In this document: in pieces, positions 12,303 to 23,850 of the stretch | Layout: every line of letters starts with the position of its first letter | How positions within the stretch are numbered: position 1 is the stretch's first letter | From: Carallia brachiata | Lineage: Eukaryota; Streptophyta; Magnoliopsida; Malpighiales; Rhizophoraceae | NCBI GenBank assembly: GCA_021464245.1 | Contig: JADCRB010000115.1 | Span: forward strand, 124,001 to 188,000 | DNA length: 64,000 nucleotides | Direction: 5' to 3' | Position numbers and translations under genes: made by a program | The notes under the pieces: generated by a model | Database searches by the model: none | What the model saw: only the letters and a program-made list of their open reading frames with translations | What the model was told of the DNA's origin: nothing

Positions 12303-13637
12303 TCAAATATCCAAGTCCAGAGATACAGACGACTTCCTTTTGTCAAGCAAATCGGCTGGGACAGGAATTGGTGGAAATGGGGTGGCATTGTAAAGCCTTA
12401 ATTCATGGGGAGGATAGGTAGACATTACGTGAGGATCAGGCTGTTGGTACGGCAGTTCTTGAGGTGTTGCATGAGGCGGGATTGTGTTTGATGACGATAG
12501 CTCATCGCACGGGTCGACATTCGACTGATCAGTTGTTATGGGGCAAACCATGTTAACCCCAAACAACCTCAGGCTCTTTGCTGCTGCAGCGGCTTTCCCT
12601 TGGACCACCGCCGGCACCGATTCATACACCATTGGCATTGGCTCCCCACACCAACCCCCTCCTTGCTGCCTTGGGGCTGGGCCTGCTGGGCTCATATTGT
12701 AGAATGTCGGCGTCCCAAAGGATGAACAAGGGTTTACCTTGACCCCATTGCTGTAGTTAGAACAACTGTGACTATACGATCCGGAGCCACCACCGTGATA
12801 TGCATTTCTATCGGGCGGTAGATTGAACAAGTGGAGGGGGTCCATGGCCAAGAGCCGTGCTGTTGGTGGTGGCGGACGCATGAGAAGAGGACTCCAAGGG
12901 ATGATGGATGAGTAAGGTTGCTGCTTCTGGTGCTGTTGTTGTTGACAATAAAATTGGTAACAAGCAGTAGTGGGATCCGGTGCATCAAGGCGGCGCCTCC
13001 AATCAATGTACAGACGATCTTTTCCTAAATCACCCGCTCCTCGCTGAAAGTAAACGATATCGCCGGCATCGAGCTTCTTGTCCTTGACAAAACGGCTCCA
13101 ACCCTTAGTCATGACATAGCTCTGGCTGCTGTTCCAGTACGAGTAGCGGAATCTCCATGATTTTCCATTCCTGTCCTCGAAGTTTAGAATTAGCCCCTTC
13201 TCGTTGCTTGATGAGTCTAATGGGAAGTACTTCTCTGCGTGCTGCTTTGGGATGACTAGCCGATTGAGCTTCCCTACGTCGCTTGGAGTTACCACCTTGT
13301 AGAACATGTGCTCCTTCTGTATCTCACGCACAACAGCCGGTGCTGATTCTGCTGGCTTATCTTCATCAATATCTGTAAGCTCGAGGTTGTCATTAAACCT
13401 GCAGGTGGGGTCTCCCTCTTTCTCCGGGCCATACTCAAACTTATTCCCTGGCCAATTAGGGGTGGAACCCACTTGGTGGCGGTGCTGGTGCTGGTTCTCG
13501 TAGATTTGCGTTTGGGTTAGAGCTGCTGTGAATTGGCTTTTGTGCTGCTGAGAAGACGAAGGAGAGGATGGGGCCGAGGAGTTTGAAGAGCAAGACAGCG
13601 GCAGCTTGCCTTTGGTCGCCATAACATTCACAATCAT
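12303..13637 (-). CDS. NGA: NGATHA/RAV-subfamily B3-domain transcription factor
   Basis: Single-exon gene of 444 residues for a nuclear DNA-binding protein. One B3 domain spans about residues 110-216. It opens with [20 protein letters not shown] and includes the core [20 protein letters not shown] and the strand DIVYFQRG. There is no AP2 domain upstream, which separates it from RAV1/2 and fits the NGATHA group. NGATHA proteins control style and leaf-margin growth. The RLFGVNM motif at residues 357-363 is the B3 repression motif that recruits TOPLESS-type corepressors, and the C-terminus SLDLDI is EAR-like. Low-complexity Ser, Gln/His and Pro stretches surround the domain. The first ATG (13637) is used; a second, at 13622, gives MATKGK and is a plausible alternative. 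The paralogue within the NGA family is not resolved. Confidence 0.92.
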   Translation of the reverse strand: MIVNVMATKGKLPLSCSSNSSAPSSPSSSQQHKSQFTAALTQTQIYENQHQHRHQVGSTPNWPGNKFEYGPEKEGDPTCRFNDNLELTDIDEDKPAESAPAVVREIQKEHMFYKVVTPSDVGKLNRLVIPKQHAEKYFPLDSSSNEKGLILNFEDRNGKSWRFRYSYWNSSQSYVMTKGWSRFVKDKKLDAGDIVYFQRGAGDLGKDRLYIDWRRRLDAPDPTTACYQFYCQQQQHQKQQPYSSIIPWSPLLMRPPPPTARLLAMDPLHLFNLPPDRNAYHGGGSGSYSHSCSNYSNGVKVNPCSSFGTPTFYNMSPAGPAPRQQGGGWCGEPMPMVYESVPAVVQGKAAAAAKSLRLFGVNMVCPITTDQSNVDPCDELSSSNTIPPHATPQELPYQQPDPHVMSTYPPHELRLYNATPFPPIPVPADLLDKRKSSVSLDLDI

Positions 13638-15002
13638 ACGGTCTACTCTTCTGCACTAAAACCTGACTCCAATTCCAAACTCATATTTTGAAAATAATTT
13701 GCTCTCCTCCTTTTTGGTGGATGGATCTCTGGACCCTTTGATTTTGGGTAGAAGAAAATTAATCTATCAACGTCCTTTTTTCCCCCTCTTTAAAGTGCTT
13801 GAGGCAAAAAACGGGAAGAAAGCTAAATCAAAGAGCAGGCAAAAAAATCCAATAACATATGGAGGAAAAGGAAATCCACTAAGAGGAGCTAGCTAAGAAA
13901 TCAATCCATAAAAGAAGCGCATATGGAGGAAAAGGAGATAAAATTACAAAAGTAAAAAAGCGTTACTAATTGAGAGGAGATAACTTAGGAGAAAATGTCA
14001 GATCGAGCAGCAATGTAGAAAGAGGAGGGATCAGGCTCTAACAAGGCAGGGAATAAGGGACAAGGGATGAATAGGATGGTGTGGAAAGATGTTTAAGGGG
14101 ATGTTGAGTGAAACTATGGAGAAATGTTTGGGTTTAAAGTCTCACAAGCTCTTCTGTGGAACTAATTGTGGTGGGGGGTATGCCCGCCAACCAGAAGGTA
14201 AAATTTTGTGGGTACTTAAAGCTCAGAAAGAAAGACTCTGGCGGGTCAAAGACTTGGAGCCCACAATCTTTGAATCTGGAAAAAAACCTAACTAGATCAA
14301 AACGGAAGGAACAAATTATGGGGACTATTGCCCTAGCAAATCTAAAGGAAACTATACAGTCTTGAATCTTGAGTCCTGTTTTAGTGATTGTACTCCAATT
14401 TTTGAAGTTAAACAAAATACTAGAAAATTTGTGTTTGACTCAAAACTCAACTTGCAGTCACATTTATCTCAAAAACAGAGACGGTAGAGAAACAGCTAGC
14501 TAAGGAGAACCATCCCACGAGGGAGTCTGATGAGAATTGAGAAACCAGCCGGGCAGAAAGTCAGAAACACAGTCCGTAGATTTAAAATGAGGGACAGACG
14601 TCGGTGATTTCTTAGGTCTTTGGCCAGCTATAACTCGTACGGTTCTTAAAGCAGCCAATCAATTGATCAACTGGACCAACCAGCCAGACATTATAATTAG
14701 GCAAAGGAAACCACCTCCCAAATCCATAGACAGACGTTTGAAAGGCATGTTGACCCTATATATGTACACGGATTATACTTGGCGGGTTAGTTATGAAATA
14801 AGCAAGCCTGTAATTCTGGTAATCATATGCACAAAGATCGTACTGGTATGAGACTTACTTAAGGATAAAGTTTTAAAGGCTTGAGTTAATGTTTTTTTTT
14901 TTTTCTTTTATTAAGACGGCAAAGGTTTGGTTTTATTAATAAATAGGTATCCGTAAACGAGTGCCCAAAAAATCCTAACTCAGTTAGTTCTAGGTTCACA
15001 CC
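13638..15002. other. 5' region of the NGATHA-like gene and intergenic DNA
   Basis: Probably contains the promoter and 5' leader of the minus-strand B3 gene. Open frames at 14089-14415 on both strands have no recognisable features. No specific regulatory site can be assigned by eye. Confidence 0.45.
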
Positions 15003-15252
15003 AGGATATTTTTATTTTGATAAAGAGTTCTATTATATAGACAGATAAAATTTTTTATTATATTTACACGTATTTTTTTTATACAATCACAAATATTCTT
15101 TTGTGCAATTATAAAAAAAATAAAATAAAAAATAATAATATTTTTTATATTACTTTTTATTTGTGTGATTACACAAAAAATATTTATAATTATACAAAAA
15201 AATACATATAAATACAATAAAAAAATTTCATTTATCCATCAAAATTTTCCCT
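15003..15252. mobile_element. Fold-back (long inverted repeat) MITE
   Basis: The left arm (about 15003-15118) and right arm (about 15150-15252) are imperfect reverse complements. For example, the left-arm order ATAAAATTTTTTATTATATT, TACACGTATTTTTTT, ATACAATCACAAATATT is matched by the reverse complement of the right arm. The centre is AT-only. RNA copied from it would fold into one long imperfect hairpin. There is no coding potential. The superfamily is undetermined because no clear target duplication was found. Confidence 0.55.
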
Positions 15253-18200
15253 TTCATAAATCCTAAATAAGATTGTCCTGAATGAAAAGTTCTAGGCAGG
15301 AATAGTAATAGGCGCCTTCTGGGTATGCACGGATAGTTTTGTATGAGGATTGAGGCCTGATGTCACACATACACAAAAAAAAAAAAAAAAACAAAAAGCG
15401 TAGCAGATTTGTTTGTTCTGTCGCTGGACATCCGTACTAAGCTTCTATTCACTTGCTTGGGTATCCTTAGTTTTATTCGGGATGCTATGAATAATATTTT
15501 AATAACCATTCAAAAAAAAAAAAAAAAAGATTGTCCTTAATATTGGGAATGAGAACAGTTTTTTCTTTTCTAATAAGACGCCAATTTTATTCAATATATA
15601 ATAGTCCTAGAACAAAAATCAAACCAAACAGAACAAGTATTAAAGACCGAGCAATCATGTTACGTTGTCTAATTGTACCCTGTTTCGTTAGAATCATCGG
15701 TCACGAAATTAGGAATAATTAGAATTCCTGCTCATGTGCTCAAAACACCAACTATCACTAATACAAAGAAATTAGAAACTTCCGAAAAAAAAAAAAAAAG
15801 GCTCTGAGTCTCTCTGAACGTTGCGCTTTTTGTTTCCACAAATTAGATTCAACACCAGAGAGTCAGATTCTAAAATAAAAGGCAAATTCCTTAGGTCGTT
15901 ATTTGATACATCCTAGCCAAATTACTTTTTAGAAGTGAGTTTTTGATTTAGGTTTGAAGCACTTCTTGCAGTTAACTGATGGGTACATAATAAAACTTGC
16001 TTTGATCGTCAAAGAAATGTAAAATGTAGGAACTATATATTTATGAGAGGATAATGATTTGGGTGGGATCTTTACATTGAATTGTCTCACGGGGCCAGCA
16101 GCTCCCTCCAAGTTCTCTAGTTTGGCGATGATATGTTTAAATTAGTTTCCATTTCTTCCTCCTTAATAATTTCTATTCTCCTTTTCTCTCTCCCTCTCTG
16201 GCTTTTAATTTTGTTGTGCGCGTGTGTGTGTCAGTGTGTGTCACATTAGAGAGAGAGAGAGAGAGAGAGAGAGTATTGGAGATGTGGGGCTGGAAGGTTT
16301 GGTGAAGAATGGAGATTGGCGTAGGGACCTCAAAGTATTATCTGGTTGGGCTCGTGTGAGCTCGTCACTCAACCGCAACGGAAATCCTTCTCCCCCCCCC
16401 CCCCCCCTTTTTTTTAATTTCTATCTTTTTTTTTGCATATAGATCATATGAAACAGTCAATGCCAGCTGGCTTCAGAGGCAGCGAACTTCTACTTGTATT
16501 TGTTTTTCTTCAACTTGGCATTGGTGGATCATGGGTTGATTCCCCAATGTCTTTTTACTTTTGTTCCTTAACAAATATATGGCCTACTCTTTCTTTTTCT
16601 TCAATTTTAAATTACTTTCTTAATATTCTTTCACGAACTCCCTCTCTCTCTCTCTTTTTTTTTGTTTTTCCTTATTTTCTTTTTTGAACCGAGAGATTTT
16701 ATTAATAGACGAGCAAAAATTGGCATGTAATTAAGGATTCAAAAAGGCTTACCATTCTGCTTGAATGATTTAATACAAGATTAATATATAAAAATATCAT
16801 CAATTTTATTTAAAGTAACAAATCAATGATATGGTAAAAAAAGTATTATTTGTTTATCCCTCTTTACATTTTTTTTTTGTAATAAATTTAGTACGCTGTC
16901 AAATTTTTTTAACAGAATTTATCTGTTTCAATGATGTGGTACTAATTTATATTATTATTATGTTATCAAAATAGACATATTTTTATAAATATGTTATCGA
17001 AATTAAAAAATTCTATTCATATAAAAATTATGGCATATTAGATTTGTTATAAAAATATTTTTTTAAAATAAGTTATTATTTTTTAAAATTAATATTAAAT
17101 TTATTATTTTTTAAAATTAATATTAAATTTATTATTTTAAATAAATTTAGTAATAACCAAATACGGCATCTGTGATTGATAATTAGTTAAAGGTTTTGGC
17201 TTTTATTTAAATCAAAAAAATTAGTTGTACGGACCACCCTACCGACCCTGGCAAAGTGGATTGAAAAGGGTTTTTGCAGAGACTGAGTTGAGAGGTGCAG
17301 CAGCAGCAACCAGAAATTAACAGTTCCGCCCCGGGGGCACATGCAGTGAAGAAGGGCGCACGTATTGTCATATTCATTTTCAAAGCATATGATAGATAGA
17401 ACAATTGAGGGGTTTTTTTTTTTTTTTTTTTACATTAAAAAAAGTAAAATGGATCAAAAAAATATATTAGTCATTACAGACATAGGAGAGGATCTATTAT
17501 CATAATACTATTTAAGTTGAGTAAGTCTTTCTTATATTTAACTATAGTATTAATGAATGTAAACCTCAACATCGTACTTCTAATATAAATTCTCTTTTAA
17601 TTTGAAATTGACGACAGTAAAAAGATTCAAATTCAAATTAATACAGAAAAAAATATATTAGATCACCATTAAATTACTAATTCTAATTGTAATCCATTGA
17701 GTTATTTATTGCATATGTGGCTCCTTTGACATTAACAAATATTCAACTTGAAGCAGATATGGACATGCCTTCTAGGAATTTGTTTCTAAAACATTATTAA
17801 CCATAACTTAACCATTAATTAGTGCATTCCACTGTTACTTACAACCATCTTAAGTATGTTGTCCAAAAGAAAAATTAGTTAGTTTCTAAAGCTCGATCAA
17901 ATGGATATTGCAGAAGAGTAATAGCCATGCGTGGAGAAGGATTATACCATCTCAGGATCTAATTGGTGCCATAGAGAGTGAGAAAGGAGTCGAAGTCTGA
18001 AAGCAAGACATGAATATTTAATGTCTATGAATTTGGTGGTGCTATAGTAAAACAAGAGGATGATGAGGTGTGTGACATCCGATTCCACGCATCTAGACTT
18101 CTTGACTACAATTACAATTTTTTTATCTGGAGATCCGGATTGAAGTGTCGAAAGCGCTGCGAATCAACTATATATTTGCCAATTCCGATTCCAATTGGCA

Positions 18201-19523
18201 ATATTTTGAAGTGAGTAGATTTTGGCGTTCCGTCCACAGTTGCAGTTCGGTCAAACTCACTCATAAAAAAAGATAATTGGGACCTTTATCAAGGCACATT
18301 TATTGAAGAGAGTTGAATTATTCGGTGTATTTTGCTTGCCAAATATATGTTCTTAATAAGTTTGTTGAGCTAAAAAAAAAACCCTTCTGTCCTCCCCCCA
18401 CACCCTGGATTTAGTTGAAGAGTAAAATGATGAATTCAAAGGCACGAATAATTTCGTTATTACATGCACAGTCTCCGTGGCCACATGTGGTTTTGGCTTC
18501 CTGATGATGAGTCAATCCCCTTGATTAATTGCTTATTTTTTAATGCATATTGTCATACATGTATTCTCAATTTAATTTGTCAATCCTCTGATTGGATTGG
18601 GTAAAAAAAAAATAAAACACACAATCTTGGTCATTATAATTAATTACCTAAGGTGGATTGCTATTATCATCATCATTATTATTATTATTATTTTTATTTT
18701 TATTTTTGTCAAGGATTGCCGTTAAATTTTGTACCAAAACCAAAGTCAGTGAAACCACCACTAGTAAAAGAACAAAATATATGGCAGAGAGCAAATTTTT
18801 TTTTTTTTTTCATTAGAAGACCTATTAAGCGATGAATTATATAATAAAGTAGCTCTCTCTATCGTATAAATCATATACTCTTCTTTTCCAATGTTAGAAT
18901 TTAAAACATTGAAAATAGAGATCTTGATGTTAACTACTTAAATATACTTTGAGAGAGGAGAAAAAAAAAATAAATTGTGGGATTGTGCCATTATGGGTTC
19001 TGAGTGAGCGGCCCATGGACTAGGACCATGAATGATAGTTTGGTGGGCCGCTTTGCTAATGGCAACACATACAATTCTGTTTAGCAACCATAGTTTCTTT
19101 CACTGAAACGGATTTAATTTCATCAATTTTTAATGGATCCATTGAACAAAAAAGCTAAAAAAAAAAAAAAGAAAGAAAGAAAGGAGAGCAGCATAAAGCC
19201 TGAAACTCAACAGAAATAAATAACAAAGGCCTGCCCCCAGGAAAAAAAGACGAGAAGATGGGGCTCGTTTGTGAACAGTTTGGAGATGAGGATTTGATAC
19301 ACAGTTGAGTTCATATTAGTATTTGGGCCTAGAAAATAACGATAATAACAGAAATAACAAAAGGGAAGGCAGAAGAAGGCTACAAACACGAGTTGGGCAT
19401 TCGGTGTAAAAGAGAGCGGCCCCCCCCGCCCCACAAAAAAAAAACAGATATTTGGGCCGAGCAAGCATTGCTGCCTCCGGAGAGAGTAGTCCAGTGTAGG
19501 CCTCTAGGGTTTTGCTTCTCTAC
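15253..19523. other. Intergenic DNA with simple repeats, no supported gene
   Basis: Contains A-runs at about 15375 and 15514, a (GA)n tract at about 16249-16273, a 16-base C-run at 16392-16407, and a 28-bp tandem duplication (ATTATTTTTTAAAATTAATA core) at about 17075-17130. The upstream part of the TIM13 promoter probably lies at the right edge. No gene, tRNA or recognised element is seen. Confidence 0.5.
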
Positions 19524-19670
19524 ATGTTTTATTTTTCAGTTGTTAGTGGTCGGCTTAGGGTTGTGTTCTTTCTTCTCTGTTGGGGGGGTACGCGTCTGTT
19601 GTTTGAGCCAGAGCCAGAGCCAGAGCCGGAGCCGGAGCAGGAGCAGGAGCAGCGGCAGAGTGAGAATTGA
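19524..19670 (+). promoter_or_regulatory. Possible upstream ORF in the TIM13 leader
   Basis: An ATG at 19524 opens a 48-codon frame closed by TGA at 19668-19670, 33 bases before the TIM13 start. Its second half is made by a hexamer tract (GAGCCA/GAGCCG, then GAGCAG) and encodes Glu-Pro then Glu-Gln dipeptides. Whether it lies in the mRNA depends on the transcription start, which cannot be seen here. If it is transcribed it could dampen translation of TIM13. Confidence 0.35.
19605..19658. repeat. GAGCCA/GAGCMG hexamer tract
   Basis: Roughly three GAGCCA units, two GAGCCG units and three GAGCAG-like triplet pairs in succession, just upstream of the TIM13 start codon. A short minisatellite seen directly. 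Confidence 0.8.
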
Positions 19671-19703
19671 GAAAGAGGGGGGTGGGGGTGTGATTGTTGG
19701 ATA

Positions 19704-20871
19704 ATGGATTCGTTTTCGTCGCCGTCAGTAGGGTCGGGAGGATCCTCCCAATTATCAACTGAGGATTTCATGGACCAGTTCAAGAGCCAGCTCGCGCAAG
19801 CTTATGCTCAGGAATTTCTTGAGGTTTTAACAACCTTCTTATTATTTATTTGTCTCCTCTCTCTCTCTCTCTCTCTCATCTATTTCTAAAAACCTACGTA
19901 AACCCACCCTCCTCAATCTAGTTCTTTGTTAGATTAGTATGATGTAGTTTTTCCAGCTTAGTTTCTCCTCCTTCTCCTTCTTTTCTTTTCTTTTCTTTTA
20001 ATTTTAATGATTGGGTAGCTCTGAATTTTATTCCTGACCAGGTTTCCTATGTCTACCAATTTGGATAGATTTCTTTTTTTTTTTTTTTTGTTTATTAATT
20101 CTATTATCCAAGCCCATCCATGTAATATTGACTTGGACTAGTATGAAATTAAAGTTGAATACCGTTTAATTAATTGATTAATTTTTTTATTTTTGCATTT
20201 GGGTTATTTTTGAAAAGTTTTTCCTCTGTTTTGTTATTTGATTATTCACTTCACTTCCACTTTTTATATTCCCGCTACTGCTGCACGACAGTTAGTTCTT
20301 CGCTAATCAGCAGCCCTTTGAGCACAATGGGTATTACATTACATAAGCTAGGAATCTGAAATTTGTGTGCCTCCAATCAAAAAAAGCCTTTTTTTTTTTT
20401 TTTTGTCTTTAATTAGAAACTAATTGCTATAGAGAGGTTGGACAGAACCTATCTTGGCCTTGGATTTGTGATTATGGTTCTTTTCTTACTACGATAGTTA
20501 GGCAAATTGTTGGATCAACAAAAATGTAGACTGGTTTTTCTTATGGCAACCATTTTCAGCGGCTGCGTGATGGATCTCGTGGGTGGATTCTTTATTGCTT
20601 GCATGAATTCTTGTCTGATAATTGTGCGGGATGCCCTTTTCCCCCTATGCCTTCACACGATTGATTTTGTTAAGGTTGGTCAACTTTACTTATTCTATTG
20701 TTCGTATTGTTTTGTTCGCAGACTGTAAGGGAGAAATGCTTTGAGAAATGTATCACAAAACCAGGATCGAGTCTCAGTGGGGGCGAAAGCAGCTGCATCT
20801 CTAGATGTGTGGATCGCTACATTGAGGCAACTGGTATAATCAGCAAAGCTCTTTTCAATGCACCGCGCTGA
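19704..20871 (+). CDS. TIM13: Mitochondrial import inner membrane translocase subunit TIM13
   Basis: Two exons, 19704-19823 and 20722-20871, joined across a GT-AG intron of 898 bp, give 89 residues. Small TIM proteins are intermembrane-space chaperones; TIM13 works with TIM8 to carry hydrophobic carrier and beta-barrel precursors past the outer membrane. The twin CX3C signature is complete: C46-FEK-C50 and C65-ISR-C69, spaced by 14 residues, which form the two disulfides that hold the helical hairpin. QLAQAYAQEFLETVREKCF is typical of TIM13 rather than TIM8, 9 or 10. There is no cleavable presequence, as expected for MIA40-dependent import. The start is the first in-frame ATG after the leader, and the length fits the family (about 85-95 residues). 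Confidence 0.93.
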
Positions 20872-21984
20872 ATGTTTAGGAAATGCTTTCCTGAAATTTT
20901 GCATTTCATGTCTTCTTCCCATTCAAATATCCCTTATGGGAACAATATCTTCGCATTTAACACAGGTGAACAAAGATTCGAGTGTGCCTTTTAGTGTTAA
21001 ATTCCTAAAACAATGAAGTAGAAGCACAACAAGACGCTAAAGCTATTACTTAAATGTTCTCAATGCTTGTCTCATGCTGCTTTGTTTCTATTGTTGAATG
21101 TTGATGCTTTGCCCTTGATGTCACTATCTTCAATATAGTGATTTTCTTCCATATAGCAAGCTTGTGAGAGACCAGCTCCTTCCTCTTGTCTCCGTTGTTT
21201 CTCTTGAGATTCTTTGAATGATCCGGCTTTTCGATCCTGCAAAAGGACGATTGAGGAGTTGCTATGCTATTATATTAGTCGTGCTCTTATCCAAGATCCT
21301 CGTCAACATATTTAATCTTGATCTCTGAGACCTGTGTGGATCCCATCTCTTTCATTGGGGTTGGTTTCCATTTTCCTTCTTTTTTTTCTTTTTGTTATTT
21401 TAGTCGAGAGGCATTTCCACTTTCCAGTCTCCTATGTTAGTAAGTGTACATGCCCCCGCTCCCCCAATTAATGGTCGAAGCATTCAATTTTCAAAGTCGT
21501 TTTGGCTTTGGTATCTGCACCCAGGTTGGTATTATCAATTAAAGAAGAGAAATATCATGTTTTGGCCATCCCATTGCTTCACCTTATCTCTAAGCTGTGT
21601 CGGGAGAGGCTACACAGCATTCAATTTTTATGTAGCAGGCATGAAAAATGCATGGAATATCCCGTAATGCGAGGATCCGAAGTCCAAATAATAAACAGTG
21701 GTTTTTTGGTTCAAGAATGATTATTTTTCGACTAACTGTAGTAAAAAAATTTTTTAGCAAAAATATTTTTTTGAAAATTTTTTAAAGTTGATGTTTATGT
21801 TAATATTAAGTACATTTAAATAACATTAAATATATTTAAAATTTATTTTTAAAAAAATTATATTATTTTTAAAAAAAATTAAACTCATTCTTTTATGATT
21901 ATTTTATAATTATTTCTTATATCCCCTAATACAACCCTTGATATTAAGCAGCCAATAATGTGGACTCATGGAACGAGAAACGAG
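20872..21984. other. 3' flank of TIM13 and intergenic DNA
   Basis: Likely TIM13 3' UTR followed by unannotated sequence. Two overlapping open frames at 21434-21720 show no conserved features. Confidence 0.5.
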
Positions 21985-22640
21985 CAAGGTTCTCAGAACC
22001 GAACCGGTCATTGAACCGGAAAGTTGAGAGGTTCAAGGTTCAACCGGTTCGACCGGTAAAACCGCGGTTAAACCGGTAAAACCGGTATTTAATATTAAAT
22101 ATATAAAAATTAAATTTTTATATAACTTATATAATTATATAAAATGTTATATTATATAAGAATGATAATAAATATTTAAAATAAAGTGTATTTTAAGAAT
22201 TATATTAATATTTACATACATTAAAGATATTACAATTAGTATATTTAACAAAATATAATTTATAAAAATTAATTCAAAAAATAATAATTGTATATAGTGA
22301 TTAAATATTAATTTTTAAATTTAAAGATTAAATTGAAAATTTTAATCAATTGAGGACTAAATTAGAATTTTTTAGTTAAAATTAGAGTTTTAATTATAAT
22401 TTAGATAAAGTTTTGGATTAAATTATAATTTAAAATTTTTTGATTTAAATTGAACCGGTTCAACCGGTCCCGGTTTTTCCGGTTTTCCCGGTTTTTGACC
22501 GGTTTTTCCGGTTTTTGACCGGTTTTTTTCGGTTCGGTCCAAATTTCATTTTTAACCTTGAACCGGACCGGACTGGACCTAGGACCGGTTCCTGTTTTTC
22601 CGGTTGAACCGGCCGGTCTGGTCCGGTTCTTAAAACCATG
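21985..22640 (-). mobile_element. hAT-type MITE, copy 2 (inverted relative to copy 1)
   Basis: Starts CAAGGTTCTCAGAACCG and ends CTTAAAACCATG, flanked by a perfect 8-bp duplication GAAACGAG (21977-21984 and 22641-22648). The reverse complement follows the element at 5079-5724 along its entire length, including the CCGGTT-rich ends, the AT-rich centre and the word TCCTAGGTCCGGTCC (with small differences). The different target duplications show two separate insertions of the same family. Its open frame is composition noise. Confidence 0.83.
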
Positions 22641-23850
22641 GAAACGAGACACCCTGCACACGGAGGACCTGCCGACCTGTACTGGAAGGTGTCGTCCGGC
22701 TGGACAATAATTGTTCTTTTTTTAAAAAAAAGAGAGAGAAAAGCTACTGGCCATGTAATCGATGACGATAATTGAGGACGTCATTCCATACTTACTAGCA
22801 TGACGTTCTCCAACTGTTGTCATAGCACTTACAGACAGACCTCATCTAAGGCAAAATGACTTGCCCAAAAGTCAATCAAAAATTGACAAAAACTAAAGGG
22901 CACTCCGTGAGTGAGAGAGAGAGAGAGAGAGAGAGAATGAGGTACAGCTGGTAGTGAAGAAATCAATCAAAGCGCCAGAAGTCTCCATGTACTGATGTCG
23001 GCCTTTTTTTTTCTTGTTTTTGAGAATAACTGATGTCGACTTTAAAATATCATCTTCTTGTTCAATTTTGGATGCGTTTCCTTCTCTTTATCAGTACGTC
23101 GTTGCTTTGTAAGGATCTTACCCTCCCAACTCAGCCCGTGGTATTGCAAACCTACTGATTGTGGTTGAACCCTCCATCACATGTAGTCTTAATGAATGGT
23201 CCATCGTACATACACATGTGCCATTCGAACTCAAAGTCTCAAAGTCTTTCTCAAATGAACTATATATTTAAAAAGATTTTTTTTTAAAAAAAAGCTCTCT
23301 TTTAAAGTTACTGCAAACCCAAAAGAAAAAATATCTCTTATCATGCCGACAAAATTGGAATCTATTTGGACTTCCAATAATTCAGAGATCTCAAGCCTGA
23401 AGTCATATTATACATAATGACCTGAAGTCATATTATACATAATGAAAGAGGCCGTCCTATCCCATTTAATTATTTGGCCACGAACTACCATTCCGTCTAT
23501 AAATTAGGATATTAGTACATGACCGAAAGAAATTTGTCTAAACCAAAAGAAATTTATTGAAAAAATTTTTATAATATAATTTATTAAATTTATTGTATAA
23601 TTATATTTATTATAAGTACAATTAAAAAAAATTATTATTTATTTATTATATAATAAATTTATATAATTATAAACAATTTTTAATCGATTATATTTAAAAA
23701 AAATTTGTGAACATTTTTCTAGCGGTTAACTTTTTTCTTATAAATTAATAAGGTCGCATATTACTGCAAGCATCCCCAATCCTAAAATCTAAAGTCAACA
23801 AAGTAGGATAGGAGTTGCTACCGCTACCAGACCACACCTTGATTTTGGCG
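22641..23850. other. Upstream region of the DMR6-like oxygenase gene
   Basis: Contains a (GA)n tract at about 22911-22936, a perfect 25-bp tandem duplication (listed separately) and AT-rich DNA. It probably includes the promoter and leader of the oxygenase gene. No other gene seen. Confidence 0.5.
23396..23445. repeat. Perfect 25-bp tandem duplication
   Basis: CCTGAAGTCATATTATACAT plus AATGA occurs twice back to back without mismatch (23396-23420 and 23421-23445). The identity suggests a recent slippage or repair event. Confidence 0.9.

Noticed and set aside
19393..19704. 103-codon frame overlapping the TIM13 start codon
   Set aside because: It begins with TTG and has no internal ATG. The C-terminal Ser-Gln/Ser-Arg repeats come from the hexamer tract.
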